A DNA stretch of 37,891 nucleotides, from assembly GCF_947252345.1 (NCBI RefSeq), contig NZ_CAMXVC010000020.1, positions 1 through 37,891 of the forward strand, given 5' to 3'. Made by a program: the position numbers and the translations under genes. Shown here in pieces: positions 7,760-16,160 of this stretch. A model generated the notes under the pieces. The model did not search any database. It had not been told where the DNA came from and saw only the letters and a list, made by a program, of their open reading frames with translations. Origin of the DNA: an uncultured Finegoldia sp. (GTDB lineage Bacteria; Bacillota; Clostridia; Tissierellales; Peptoniphilaceae). Within the stretch, counting starts at the first letter, position 1, and each line of letters opens with the position of its first letter.

Positions 7760-9107
7760 AATCTATTTCTTTTCTTTCTTGTTCTTCTTGTTCCAATGTT
7801 TTTTCAGGAATAATTATATTTAAGAAAAATACAATCAATGTTGCTACGACTACTGGAGAAGCTGTGAACACCATTCTAAACCATTGCGGAAAATATCTTA
7901 CTGCATTTGGACTTACTTGTGTAATTCCCATTCCAAGTGCAACTCCAAGACCAACTATAGTTGTGTTTCTTATGCTCATTTCACTTGATGTTATTAATTT
8001 CATACCACTCATCGCTATTTGTGCGAATACAGAAATAGTTGCCCCACCTATTACCGCTTGTGGAACTGACAACATTAAAGCTCCAAATTTTGGAATCAAT
8101 CCACAGACAAAAACCATTACAGCTGTAATAAAAAGAACTTTTCTGGCAATAACTTTTGTCATAGAAACTATTCCAACATTTTGTGAATATGTTGCAGTTG
8201 GAAGTGCTCCGATTAAGGCTCCTATTATGCTGACAAGTCCGTTTGCCTTTATGCCTCCCGATAATTCGATATCACTAGGCTCACGATTCATTCCACCAAT
8301 TGTTGTACTAGTCAAATCCCCTACCGCTTGAACTGAATTTACAATATACATAATTGACATAGTCAGTACAGCGTCCATATGAAATTCAAATTTGAACGGA
8401 TAAATTTGTGGTAGCATAAAATAAGATGCGCTTATTACATTGTCAAATTTAACCATTCCCAAAAACAACGAAATTACATATCCTACAATAATACCTACCA
8501 AAATTGCGGCTAATTTTATGTAACCTTTCATAAACATATTGCAAAACAAAACAACGCACAAAGTTATTATTGCCACAACCCAGTTTCTTATTTCGCCCTG
8601 CATTGGGCCTTTTCCTCCTGACATATAATTGACAGCAACAGAATACAAACTAAGCCCAATCGTCAACACTACTGTACCAGAAACAATTGGAGGAAAAAAT
8701 TTCCTTATTTTCCCTAAAAACATACCAGTGAATATCGCTACAACACCACCTATCAATTGTGAAGCATATACAGCTCCGATTCCATATTGTTTTCCAATAG
8801 ACAACAACACTGGAATGTACGCAAAACTAATACCCATAATAACTGGTAATTTCGCTCCAAATTTTAACACCGGATATAATTGCAACAATGTTGCGATTGC
8901 CGCAATAAACATACCTGCTTGTATTAAATAAATCGCCTGAGAATCTGTAATCTGATGCTCAGTTGACTTAAGAGCAGTTGCCAAAACTATTGATGGCAAT
9001 GCGTTTCCAACTATCATTGCAAGAAGATGTTGCAACGCTATAGGAAAAGACTTCACAAATGAAGGATTGCCATAATAATCAAATAATGATGTAGATTTTT
9101 TTTCCAT
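7758..9107 (-). CDS. NCS2-family nucleobase permease, xanthine/uracil type
   Basis: A 449-residue polytopic proton symporter of the nucleobase-cation symporter-2 family, with about 12-14 hydrophobic segments. The NCS2 signature QNxGxxxxT(K/R) is present as YSQNVGIVSMTK, and the substrate-site region around GDLTSTTIGG is intact. The QNVGIV form is closest to bacterial xanthine permeases (PbuX-like), but uracil or uric acid cannot be excluded. Two adjacent ATGs exist. The second (9107) sits 5 nt from GGAGG, whereas the first (9110) sits only 2 nt away, so the second is preferred. It lies downstream of carbamate kinase, separated by a terminator. Nearby nucleoside uptake genes and xpt (24 kb) support a purine substrate. 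Confidence 0.88.
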   Translation of the reverse strand: MEKKSTSLFDYYGNPSFVKSFPIALQHLLAMIVGNALPSIVLATALKSTEHQITDSQAIYLIQAGMFIAAIATLLQLYPVLKFGAKLPVIMGISFAYIPVLLSIGKQYGIGAVYASQLIGGVVAIFTGMFLGKIRKFFPPIVSGTVVLTIGLSLYSVAVNYMSGGKGPMQGEIRNWVVAIITLCVVLFCNMFMKGYIKLAAILVGIIVGYVISLFLGMVKFDNVISASYFMLPQIYPFKFEFHMDAVLTMSIMYIVNSVQAVGDLTSTTIGGMNREPSDIELSGGIKANGLVSIIGALIGALPTATYSQNVGIVSMTKVIARKVLFITAVMVFVCGLIPKFGALMLSVPQAVIGGATISVFAQIAMSGMKLITSSEMSIRNTTIVGLGVALGMGITQVSPNAVRYFPQWFRMVFTASPVVVATLIVFFLNIIIPEKTLEQEEQERKEID

Positions 9108-9170
9108 CATTTCCTCCTTAAATTTTTATACTCTTAATTTTATAATAAATTAAATATTATTTAAAGCCTT

Positions 9171-9220
9171 ATAAAAAACTTCCAAAATGTTTTGATATAA
9201 AACTCAAAATTTTTGGAAGT
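9171..9220 (-). terminator. Terminator after carbamate kinase
   Basis: Stem ACTTCCAAAA (9178-9187) with TTTTGGAAGT (9211-9220), plus an inner GTTTT/AAAAC pairing. On the - strand it is followed by TTTTTTAT. It lies just after the arcC stop codon. Confidence 0.88.
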
Positions 9221-9231
9221 CAAATTATTAT

Positions 9232-10164
9232 TTATTTTATAAATCTTGTACCACTAGTTCCTTTAATTCCTTCTTTTGCATTTTCAAGAGATGTAATCAA
9301 AGCTATTTTACCATCACCTGATTCGATAAAATTCATACAGGCTTCAACTTTAGGTAGCATAGAACCCTCAGCAAACTGTTTTTCATCAATAAGCTTTCGT
9401 GCACGTTCAATATTTATCTCATCCAAGCCTTCTTGATTTTCTTTTCCAAAATTGATGTATACTTTTTCAACCGATGTTAAAATAATCAAAACATCCGAAT
9501 CAGAAATCTCAGCTAACTTTTCCGATGTAAAATCTTTATCGATAACGCCACTAACTCCTTCAAGCAGACCGTCATTATCAATTACCGGAATACCACCACC
9601 GCCACCTGCTATGACAATAAAATTATTTTTTAGAAGAGCATTTATTTCATCTTTTTCAATTATATCTATTGGTCTCGGTGATGGTACAACCCTCCTGTAA
9701 CCTCTATTAGAATCCTCCTTAAAAGTGTTGCCGCTTTCTTTTTGGAGTTTCTCTGCCTCATCTTTTGTATAAAATAATCCCACAGGTTTTGTAGGATTGG
9801 AAAAAGCTTTATCGTTTTTATCTACTTTCACTTGAGTTATTATTGTCGATACTGCGTTTTTCATATTTCTCTTTAATAATTCATTTTTAATTGCATTTTG
9901 TAGATGGTATCCGATGTATCCTTGACTCATTGCAACACACTCTGCAAATGGCATTTCTGAAATTTCCGGGTTAGAATTGTGTGCAGTCTCCATCGCAAGA
10001 TTAATCATTCCAACTTGTGGACCATTTCCGTGGCATACGATTACCTCGTTACCGTCTTCAACTAAATCCACAATTGAAATTGCTGTTTTTTTTACGGCTT
10101 CAACTTGTTCTAAAGGCGATTTCCCAAGAGCGTTTCCGCCTAATGCTAAAACTACTTTTTTCAT
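9232..10164 (-). CDS. arcC: Carbamate kinase
   Basis: A 310-residue amino acid kinase, the usual length for the family. It interconverts carbamoyl phosphate + ADP and carbamate + ATP. Visible landmarks are ALGGNALG at the N-terminus, VCHGNGPQVG (carbamoyl phosphate loop), ECVAMSQGYIGYHLQ, RRVVPSPRP, VIAGGGGGIPVI, and the C-terminal LPKVEAC and GTSGTRF. The start has AAAGGAG a few bases upstream. No arginine deiminase or ornithine carbamoyltransferase gene is next to it, so the source of carbamoyl phosphate is not shown here. It lies between a ModE-like unit and a purine permease, and terminators on both sides indicate a single-gene transcript. Purine or ureide breakdown is one possible source, by context only. 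Confidence 0.96.
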   Translation of the reverse strand: MKKVVLALGGNALGKSPLEQVEAVKKTAISIVDLVEDGNEVIVCHGNGPQVGMINLAMETAHNSNPEISEMPFAECVAMSQGYIGYHLQNAIKNELLKRNMKNAVSTIITQVKVDKNDKAFSNPTKPVGLFYTKDEAEKLQKESGNTFKEDSNRGYRRVVPSPRPIDIIEKDEINALLKNNFIVIAGGGGGIPVIDNDGLLEGVSGVIDKDFTSEKLAEISDSDVLIILTSVEKVYINFGKENQEGLDEINIERARKLIDEKQFAEGSMLPKVEACMNFIESGDGKIALITSLENAKEGIKGTSGTRFIK

Positions 10165-10203
10165 TTTAACTCCTTTTAAAAACTAAAAATAGTATCAAAA
10201 TAC

Positions 10204-10231
10204 AAAATCTCAATGTAAACATTGAGATTTT
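10204..10231 (-). terminator. Terminator after the ModE-like gene
   Basis: Perfect 12-bp stem AAAATCTCAATG (10204-10215) / CATTGAGATTTT (10220-10231) with TAAA as loop, followed on the - strand by a T-rich tail. It separates the regulatory block from arcC. Confidence 0.85.
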
Positions 10232-10290
10232 ATTATTAAGACACTTCTATAAATATATGTTACACTGTTTTTCAAAAAAACACAAGCATT

Positions 10291-10629
10291 TTATATATTT
10301 TTTGTAATTTTTTCACTTAAATTTTGGCAAGATTGTTCGAAAATTGATATAGCATTTTCATATTCTTTAATTAATTGAAGTCCTGCCTTTGTTAGCGTTG
10401 AGCCGCCTCCATTTGTTCCACCAATTTCTGTGCTCAAGAATTTTTCACCATATATTTTCTCGCTAGATTTTATTATATTAAAAGCTTTACTGTAACTCAT
10501 CTTCAAATTCTTTGATGCCTTGTTTAATGAACCAGTTTTCTGAATTTCTAGTAAAAGCAAATACGTCCCCTTGCCAAAAAACTTTTTTCCCGAATCGTTT
10601 TGAAACCAAAACTTACAATTTACCTTCAT
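10291..10629 (-). CDS. ModE N-terminal-domain-like winged helix regulator (single domain)
   Basis: A 112-residue DNA-binding protein matching the N-terminal winged helix domain of the molybdate regulator ModE: FGKGTYLLLLEIQKTGSLNK, then KMSYSKAFNII (recognition helix region), GGTNGGGSTLTKAGLQLIKEY (wing). The molybdate-binding (MOP) domains of ModE are absent, so it is a stand-alone HTH of the kind often found with molybdenum or tungsten enzyme genes, or used for other purposes. The start at 10629 is chosen because AAGGAG lies 7 nt upstream; longer forms would read into the previous gene. It overlaps that gene by 17 nt and is translationally coupled to it. No molybdenum genes occur in the window, so its ligand and targets are unknown. 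Confidence 0.82.
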   Translation of the reverse strand: MKVNCKFWFQNDSGKKFFGKGTYLLLLEIQKTGSLNKASKNLKMSYSKAFNIIKSSEKIYGEKFLSTEIGGTNGGGSTLTKAGLQLIKEYENAISIFEQSCQNLSEKITKNI

Positions 10630-11497
10630 CTGATAACTCCTTAATTTTTTGTTCAGTTTCTTGAATCCACACTGGTACAATACAATCGAAATCATTATAA
10701 ATTTTTAGGATTTTATCAAATTCTTCTGTCAAATCAGTTGCACTGTTACCATTTAATTTCGGTTCAAGAATATCAACAATTGTATATATTGCGAGTATTC
10801 TATAAAACAAACGTGGGATTTTACCGCCAAAGTATGATTTCAACAATGAATAATAAAAAATCCGATTTTGTTCATCAATCTCGTTTATATTTCTAAACTC
10901 GAAAAAGGAATCAGCCAAATAACTCGTATGATTAGAATTGAAATCATATTGGCAGTCATCTACATAAATATCTTCGAGATTATTGTAGATATACAAATTA
11001 CTCAACTTTCTTGAGTCAATCAAGTATCTATTTTTATCAATATAATCAAATACGATGTAGTCCTTATCTCCTCTAAAATTTGTCATAGAATAATTGTATA
11101 TCAAATTATTTATCCTGTAATTATACATTTTAGACCAGGTATTTGAATCGTCAATAGTAGAATCGTCGTGGAGTTTTCTAAGAACTTTTCCAATTTCACA
11201 TCCGATTTCAATTTGTTTTTTTGGACTTGTTATTTCATTGCTTTTGTGAACATATTTTTTTATGACGAAAGTATGTCCATCTTCGAATCCACTCGACTCT
11301 ATTTTCGCAAATTTTTCGTTTAATTTATTGAGAGTCAAATTTTTTTCCCGAATCAAGTTTAAAAAAGATTTCAAATCTCCTTCGTAGATTTCTACGAGGT
11401 ACTTTCCATTGTTTGTATCTACAATATATTTTCCATTTATAAATTCGTAATTTTGAATTTTTTTATCTTTAAAAAATTCCAAATTTTTAATTTCCAT
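10613..11497 (-). CDS. Kinase-fold (aminoglycoside phosphotransferase-like) protein, probably inactive
   Basis: A 294-residue cytoplasmic protein I do not recognise by name. Its pattern fits the APH/choline-kinase fold: beta-rich N-lobe, a HTFVIKKYV strand near 75-83, then GCEIGKVLRKLHDD (99-112), the helix that precedes the catalytic loop in APH proteins. Where active enzymes have HGDxxxxN, this protein reads LIDSRKLSNLYI (about 159-170), so the catalytic Asp is lost and only the Asn is recognisable. IYVDDCQYDF (177-186) sits where the metal-binding IDxx motif is expected, and SYLADSFFEF follows. This suggests a pseudokinase or a very divergent kinase; the alignment is by eye. The start has GGTGG upstream. 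Overlap with the ModE-like gene suggests joint function. Confidence 0.6.
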   Translation of the reverse strand: MEIKNLEFFKDKKIQNYEFINGKYIVDTNNGKYLVEIYEGDLKSFLNLIREKNLTLNKLNEKFAKIESSGFEDGHTFVIKKYVHKSNEITSPKKQIEIGCEIGKVLRKLHDDSTIDDSNTWSKMYNYRINNLIYNYSMTNFRGDKDYIVFDYIDKNRYLIDSRKLSNLYIYNNLEDIYVDDCQYDFNSNHTSYLADSFFEFRNINEIDEQNRIFYYSLLKSYFGGKIPRLFYRILAIYTIVDILEPKLNGNSATDLTEEFDKILKIYNDFDCIVPVWIQETEQKIKELSDEGKL

Positions 11498-11554
11498 ATT
11501 ACCACCATAATAATTTTATCATTAAAAACAACAAATTAGAACTGTGAATGAAAA

Positions 11555-13249
11555 TTATTCCAGTATAGCTTTTTCGATTTCTGAAGTTTTTTTCAATTTC
11601 AAAATTTCATCTGCAAATTTTCCTGCTTTTTCCATTGAATTATTTGCAATAGTATCTTTTATTTTTGCAATTGCCGATGCTGGTGCTGAGAACTCATCTA
11701 AACCCATTCCCAATAACAACTTTGTTGCTCTTGTATCAGCTGCAAATCCACCGCACATTCCTGTCCATTTTCCGTATTGATGACTTACATCAATTACTCT
11801 TTTAATCGCTCTAAGAACGGCTGGATTATAAGTGTTATACAGATTTGAAATCTTTTCATTGCCTCTATCTGTAGCCAGTATATACTGAGTCAAATCATTT
11901 GTTCCTATGCTAAAGAAATCTACATATTCTACTAAATCATCGCATACCATAACACTTGCAGGTGTTTCTATCATTATACCAACTTCAATATTTTCATCGA
12001 AGTCAATATTTTCATATTTTAGCGATTGTTTATTTTTTTCAATAATTCTGAGTGCTTTTTCAATTTCATCAACTGAAATAATCATTGGTAACATTATTTT
12101 AATTTTACCAAAAGCAGACGCTCTCAAAATCGCCTTTATCTGTGCGTCAAAAACATCTTCCATATCAAAACAAAATCTCAACGCTCTCCATCCCAAAAAA
12201 GGATTGTCTTCTTTTGGAAATTTGTAATAAGGTAATTCCTTGTCTCCACCAATATCTAATGTTCTGATAATTACGGATTTGTCTTCTAATTTCTCTACGA
12301 CTTTCTTGTAATATTCGAATTGTTCATCCTCAGTCGGAAAATGGCTGTTGTACATATACAAAAATTCAGTTCGAAACAACCCTACACCATCTGCTCCGCA
12401 TTCTAATCCTTTTTCTAAGTCTTCAAAATTCCCGATATTAGTCATAACATCAATTGCTTTTCCATCAACGGTTACTGCTTTTTTAAATCTATTTTTGTCT
12501 AATCTGGTGATTTCGTCGTCTAGTTTTGATTTTTTATTTCGATATTCCATTAAAGTTTCGTCGTCTGGCTCTATTATACAAATTCCTTTAAATGAATCGA
12601 TTATTACTGTCTGACCATCTGAAATACAAGATGTTATGTCTTTCATCCCAACTAAACAAGCAATACCCAAGGTCTGAGCAATTATGGAAGTGTGAGCCGT
12701 CTTTCCACCTAAATCCATCAAAAAGCCAACGACATTGTCCTTGTCAATAATCGATGTTTCATAAGGTGTCAATTCTTTTGAAACTAAAATCGTATTGGGC
12801 TCTAGCGAATCTAATTTTTCGTATTTTATTCCCTTAATTTTATACATCAATTGCTTTCCAATATCCTTATAATCTGATGCTCTTTCTCTCATGTATTCAT
12901 TATCCAATGATTGCATCATATCGACCATTTCATTAATTGTATCGTCAAGAGCCTTGTCACTAGAATTTTTTTCATTTATCTTAGATATTACAGTTTCAGA
13001 TAAAAAAGGATCATCGAGCATACTCAAATGAGCTTCAATAACTTCTTTTTGTGTATCATTATCTACTTGTGAATTTGCCAAATCTTTTTTATAAGCTTCC
13101 AGTGCTTCCTTAAATTTTTTTATATGATTATTAATTTCTTCGTCAGGAATTTTCTCAGTATTGATTTTTATATCCTGTTTTTTCATCAATTTAACTTTTC
13201 CAATGGCAATTTGCTCGCTTGCAATAATCCCTTCTTTAATCAAATTCAT
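11555..13249 (-). CDS. ptsI: PTS enzyme I (phosphoenolpyruvate-protein phosphotransferase)
   Basis: A 564-residue general PTS enzyme that takes phosphate from PEP and passes it to HPr. Domain order is normal: N-terminal HPr-binding/swivel region, phosphohistidine His186 in GGKTAHTSIIAQ, then the PEP barrel with DGVGLFRTEFLYM, DIGGDKELPY, LRFCFD, VGIMIETPASV and FFSIGTNDLTQY. The C-terminal catalytic Cys motif reads GMCGGFAAD instead of the common GMCGEMAGD; the Cys is kept, the Glu after it is not. The start has GAGGGGG upstream. It follows ptsH after a 60-nt gap containing a weak terminator-like hairpin, so it may be expressed below HPr. Confidence 0.97.
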   Translation of the reverse strand: MNLIKEGIIASEQIAIGKVKLMKKQDIKINTEKIPDEEINNHIKKFKEALEAYKKDLANSQVDNDTQKEVIEAHLSMLDDPFLSETVISKINEKNSSDKALDDTINEMVDMMQSLDNEYMRERASDYKDIGKQLMYKIKGIKYEKLDSLEPNTILVSKELTPYETSIIDKDNVVGFLMDLGGKTAHTSIIAQTLGIACLVGMKDITSCISDGQTVIIDSFKGICIIEPDDETLMEYRNKKSKLDDEITRLDKNRFKKAVTVDGKAIDVMTNIGNFEDLEKGLECGADGVGLFRTEFLYMYNSHFPTEDEQFEYYKKVVEKLEDKSVIIRTLDIGGDKELPYYKFPKEDNPFLGWRALRFCFDMEDVFDAQIKAILRASAFGKIKIMLPMIISVDEIEKALRIIEKNKQSLKYENIDFDENIEVGIMIETPASVMVCDDLVEYVDFFSIGTNDLTQYILATDRGNEKISNLYNTYNPAVLRAIKRVIDVSHQYGKWTGMCGGFAADTRATKLLLGMGLDEFSAPASAIAKIKDTIANNSMEKAGKFADEILKLKKTSEIEKAILE

Positions 13250-13267
13250 ATACCCCCTCTTACAAGT

Positions 13268-13292
13268 AAAACCGCCACAAAAAGTGACGGCT
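13268..13292 (-). terminator. Hairpin between ptsH and ptsI (attenuator candidate)
   Basis: On the - strand AGCCGTCAC and GTGGCGGTT pair (9 bp, two G-U) around TTTTT, then TTTT. The T-run is short, so partial read-through into ptsI is likely. It would explain a higher HPr than enzyme I level; that is inference. Confidence 0.55.
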
Positions 13293-13309
13293 ATAAATCA
13301 ATATTATAA

Positions 13310-13570
13310 TTAGTCTTCTAAATTTTCAATAAATTCAACTAATTTTTTTAAGTTTTCTTCTTCGTTTTCGCCATCTAATCTTACTGTAACTTCAGTATCT
13401 TGTGAAATACCTAACGCCATTACATTGAAAATAGATTTAGCATTTGCTGTCTTTCCGTCTTTGATAAGTTCAACCTTACCATCAAAATTTTTAACAAATT
13501 GAACAAGAGAAGCTGCTGGACGAGCGTGCAATCCTGTTTCATTCTTAACTATAACATTTTGTTCTACCAT
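13310..13570 (-). CDS. ptsH: HPr phosphocarrier protein
   Basis: An 86-residue phosphocarrier. His15 in the active-site motif TGLHARPAA accepts phosphate from enzyme I. Ser46 in AKSIFNVMALGI is the regulatory site used by HPr kinase/phosphorylase in Firmicutes, where HPr(Ser-P) becomes the co-repressor of CcpA. Both residues are at the standard positions. AGGAGGA precedes the start. Placement between a CcpA-like gene and ptsI supports a carbon-control role beyond sugar transport. HprK itself is not in the window. Confidence 0.97.
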   Translation of the reverse strand: MVEQNVIVKNETGLHARPAASLVQFVKNFDGKVELIKDGKTANAKSIFNVMALGISQDTEVTVRLDGENEEENLKKLVEFIENLED

Positions 13571-13597
13571 AATAATAATCCTCCTATGAATACTTTA

Positions 13598-13625
13598 TTT
13601 ATATCCCATTAATTGGTTTTTTAAA
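13598..13625 (-). promoter_or_regulatory. Candidate ptsH promoter
   Basis: TTTAAA (13620-13625), 16-nt spacer, TATAAA (13598-13603) on the - strand in the short gap between the ccpA-like gene and ptsH. The spacer holds an imperfect dyad (CCAATTAATGG). No convincing cre operator is seen. Confidence 0.45.
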
Positions 13626-13643
13626 CACAAAATTAAGATTTAG

Positions 13644-14651
13644 TTAATTAATATCCTTAACCGATTCTCTTTTCATAATTTGAGAACCCAATATAGCTTT
13701 TTCACTAATTACTTTATTTTCCCTCAAAACTTTAACCAATGTTCTCATTGAAACCGCACCAATATCATAGTATGGTTCTTGAACAGTTGTTAGTGTAGGT
13801 CTATAAATACTTGTCATTGGTATATCTCCAAATCCTGAAACAGAAATATCATCTGGAACTTTCTTGTTATTATCATAGCAGTAGTTTATAAATCCTATAG
13901 CTTGAGCATCCTCACTAAAACTTACGCAAGTAATTCCTTGTGATTTTTGCATTTCAAAAATCTGTTCACCAGCTTCATAGCCATCTTTAACTGAAATACC
14001 ACTTGAAGATAATTCATATTTTTCTAATTTTAAATCATCACAAGCTTGTCTATAGCCATTTAATTTTTCTTGTCCAATTTCAGTATCTTGGTTTTCCTTG
14101 ACAAACAAAATATTCTTATGACCCAAATCGTTAATGTGATTGATTAAATTAATCATCGCTTCTTTGTAATCAATTTGTACAGTGTGAATATCTTTGATGT
14201 TCCAGAATTTATCTAACTGAATATATGGCACAGTTTGGTCTTTTAATTTGAAGATAACTTCAGGCTCTATATCTTCAGAAATTAAAATAATTCCTTCTAC
14301 TTGCTTAGTAAACATAAAGTCTATAATCTTTTTTTCTTGCTCCAAATCGCCGTATGTAGAAGATAAAAGTATATCGTATTTGTACATTCTTCCAATTTCT
14401 TCAGCACCTCGAACAATTTGTGCCATATATGGAATACCAATATCTTTTACTACAACACCTATTAAATTGGATCTTTTCATTACCAAAGACCTAGCCAATT
14501 CATTTGGCTTAAAATCTAATTTTTCAATAGCATCCAAAACCTTTCTTCTCGCCTCAGGGCTAACTGGTTTGGAATCATTCATAACTCTAGAAACTGTTGA
14601 AATTGAAACTCCAGCAAGTTTTGCAACGTCTTTAATTGTTGGTGACGACAT
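13644..14651 (-). CDS. ccpA: LacI-family regulator, CcpA-like
   Basis: A 335-residue repressor. The N-terminal LacI helix-turn-helix and hinge are intact: TIKDVAKLAGVSISTVSRVM, then KPNELARSLVMKRSN. The periplasmic-binding-like core follows. Near the C-terminus YYDIGAVSMRTLVKVL closely matches the segment of B. subtilis CcpA (YDIGAVAMRLLTKL) that contributes to the HPr(Ser-P) interface, and MYKYDILLSSTYGDLEQEK is also CcpA-like. With ptsH next to it, catabolite control is the best assignment, though a sugar-specific LacI protein remains possible. The start follows the upstream stop directly (TAGATG) with AAGGAG 7 nt before, so it is coupled to the lipid kinase gene. Confidence 0.8.
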   Translation of the reverse strand: MSSPTIKDVAKLAGVSISTVSRVMNDSKPVSPEARRKVLDAIEKLDFKPNELARSLVMKRSNLIGVVVKDIGIPYMAQIVRGAEEIGRMYKYDILLSSTYGDLEQEKKIIDFMFTKQVEGIILISEDIEPEVIFKLKDQTVPYIQLDKFWNIKDIHTVQIDYKEAMINLINHINDLGHKNILFVKENQDTEIGQEKLNGYRQACDDLKLEKYELSSSGISVKDGYEAGEQIFEMQKSQGITCVSFSEDAQAIGFINYCYDNNKKVPDDISVSGFGDIPMTSIYRPTLTTVQEPYYDIGAVSMRTLVKVLRENKVISEKAILGSQIMKRESVKDIN

Positions 14652-15557
14652 CTAATCACTCCTTACCAAAATATTTATTTGCTTTTTATTAATCTCAACT
14701 TTTACTGGTAAATTCCCACCATATTCCCCATCAACATCTCCTGGAACGGTTTGAGTGGAATCTATAGTTAAAGTGTCAGTTTGAAAATATAGTACATCTT
14801 CAGAGTAAATGTGTGTCGAATTGAACGCATCTATCAAAATTTGTGCTACTTCTTTAAGACGAGAATGTTTTATGATTAAAACGTCTAATTTTTTATCATC
14901 TATTTTTGCTTTTGGACAAATATTTTCAAAGCCACCAACAGTATTGGAATTAGATATAATCATCAAAGGTGATTTTATTTTAAAATCTCTGTTTTTTGTT
15001 TTAATTTCTAATTCCATCGGTTGATTTAAAGTATTTGGAAGTTCCTTCAATCCTTCTACGATGTAGGCTAGTCTTCCAAAAATAGCTTTTTGTGTCTTGT
15101 CCGTCACATAACTTACAGATGCAATATTTCCTACGGCAAAAACATTTATAAAATATCTGTGATATTCATAGTTGCTTATTTTACCAACATCAGATTTTAT
15201 GGTTTTACCCGTTTTTATCATTCTAAATAATTTGTATGGTGTTGTAGGAAGTTTCAAGAAGGTTGCGAAATCGTTTACTGTACCAGTAGAATATATCGTA
15301 ATTGGAATATCACTGCCGGCATCACAAATCCCATTTACAACTTCATTTACAGTCCCATCTCCACCAGAGATAACTATCAAATCCCATTCATCAGGCGAAC
15401 TGGATTTTGCTTCCTTATAAGCATCGTCTTTTCCTTTAGTCTTAAACAATTGAACTATGAAATTGTCTTCAATCAGATAATTGATTAATTTCAACAAATC
15501 TCTAGCGTGTGCTTGACTACCTGAAGATGGATTCGAGATAATTTTTATTTTTTTCAT
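14652..15557 (-). CDS. Diacylglycerol/lipid kinase family protein (DgkB/YegS-like)
   Basis: A 301-residue cytoplasmic lipid kinase of the DAGK-catalytic family. Motifs: NPSSGS nucleotide loop at the N-terminus (residues 8-13), VISGGDGTVNEVVNGI (ATP-binding GGDG), YSTGTVNDFATFLKLP (GTxND), and a C-terminal VDGEYGG motif. The likely reaction is phosphorylation of diacylglycerol or a related lipid; the exact substrate cannot be read. A TTG at 15596 would extend the frame, but the promoter at 15579-15607 lies across it, so that start would be outside the transcript; the ATG at 15557 also matches the family N-terminus. It is the first gene before ccpA, with adjacent stop and start. Confidence 0.88.
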   Translation of the reverse strand: MKKIKIISNPSSGSQAHARDLLKLINYLIEDNFIVQLFKTKGKDDAYKEAKSSSPDEWDLIVISGGDGTVNEVVNGICDAGSDIPITIYSTGTVNDFATFLKLPTTPYKLFRMIKTGKTIKSDVGKISNYEYHRYFINVFAVGNIASVSYVTDKTQKAIFGRLAYIVEGLKELPNTLNQPMELEIKTKNRDFKIKSPLMIISNSNTVGGFENICPKAKIDDKKLDVLIIKHSRLKEVAQILIDAFNSTHIYSEDVLYFQTDTLTIDSTQTVPGDVDGEYGGNLPVKVEINKKQINILVRSD

Positions 15558-15578
15558 TATATCCCATCTTTCTCTAAT

Positions 15579-15607
15579 AGCATACCAAATATTCAATCGA
15601 TTTTCAA
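15579..15607 (-). promoter_or_regulatory. Promoter of the lipid kinase-ccpA unit
   Basis: -35 TTGAAA (15602-15607), 17-nt spacer ending in TGG (extended -10), -10 TATGCT (15579-15584). It predicts a short leader of about 15-20 nt to the ATG at 15557. Confidence 0.6.
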
Positions 15608-15666
15608 TAGGATTTCAATATTTTAACAATTGTTTTCATAATTTTAAAATAAGTGAAGATTAGCAA

Positions 15667-15697
15667 TAAGCCAATCGGAAATTTCCAGATTGGCTTA
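15667..15697 (-). terminator. Hairpin after the ytxG-like gene
   Basis: Stem TAAGCCAATC (15667-15676) / GATTGGCTTA (15688-15697) with further GGAAA/TTTCC pairing inside. The - strand tail is only moderately T-rich, so termination may be incomplete; the stem is otherwise very stable. Confidence 0.65.
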
Positions 15698-15712
15698 AAA
15701 ATCTTTATTCTA

Positions 15713-16153
15713 TTATCTGCCTATTAAACTTCTTATGAAATTTATTATTTCTCTAGCAGTTCCAACGTAATCTGTTGAGTTCAAAAAACCATATTTAATA
15801 TTAGTAGCAGTGTCCGTAACTGATTCAGCAACATAATCAACAGTATTTGACACATTACTAGAAACTGATTCTACATTAGACAATGTGTTGCTTACATTAT
15901 TTGTTATGTTTCTGATATCAGGAGAAATATCTCCTATTAATCTATCTGCTTTATTTGTAATTCCTGTTACGTTGTCCAAAATTTGTGGCACTTCGGTAAG
16001 AGACCTGTCAATATCTTTTTTGTTATCTGATATAACAGATTTGATATTTTTAACTAAATCTGCAAGTTTTAGGAAAAAAACTATCAACGCTATCAAAAAT
16101 CCAGATAAACAGATATACAATATTATTTTAAAAATATATAAAGCGTCTATCAT
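15713..16153 (-). CDS. Membrane-anchored DUF948/YtxG-like protein
   Basis: A 146-residue protein with one N-terminal membrane helix (about residues 8-28) and a long, polar, Asn/Ser/Val-rich helical tail with heptad-like spacing (for example NITNNVSNTLSNVESVSSNV). This layout fits DUF948 proteins such as B. subtilis YtxG, a general stress protein encoded beside ytxH. It follows the YtxH-like gene by 7 nt and shares its promoter. Molecular function is unknown. The ribosome binding site (TAGGTAAG) lies in the end of the upstream gene. Confidence 0.7.
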   Translation of the reverse strand: MIDALYIFKIILYICLSGFLIALIVFFLKLADLVKNIKSVISDNKKDIDRSLTEVPQILDNVTGITNKADRLIGDISPDIRNITNNVSNTLSNVESVSSNVSNTVDYVAESVTDTATNIKYGFLNSTDYVGTAREIINFIRSLIGR

Positions 16154-16160
16154 TTCTTAC

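Noticed and set aside
7864..8331. A 155-codon + strand frame antisense to the nucleobase permease
   Set aside because: It is the complement of a hydrophobic permease gene, lacks a ribosome binding site and resembles no protein; the same applies to other long antisense frames.
13571..13643. cre operator for CcpA before ptsH
   Set aside because: Only an imperfect AT dyad is present; the TGWAANCGNTNWCA pattern is not found.
15558..15596. TTG start extending the lipid kinase by 13 residues
   Set aside because: The likely promoter (15579-15607) overlaps it, and the family N-terminus begins at the ATG at 15557.
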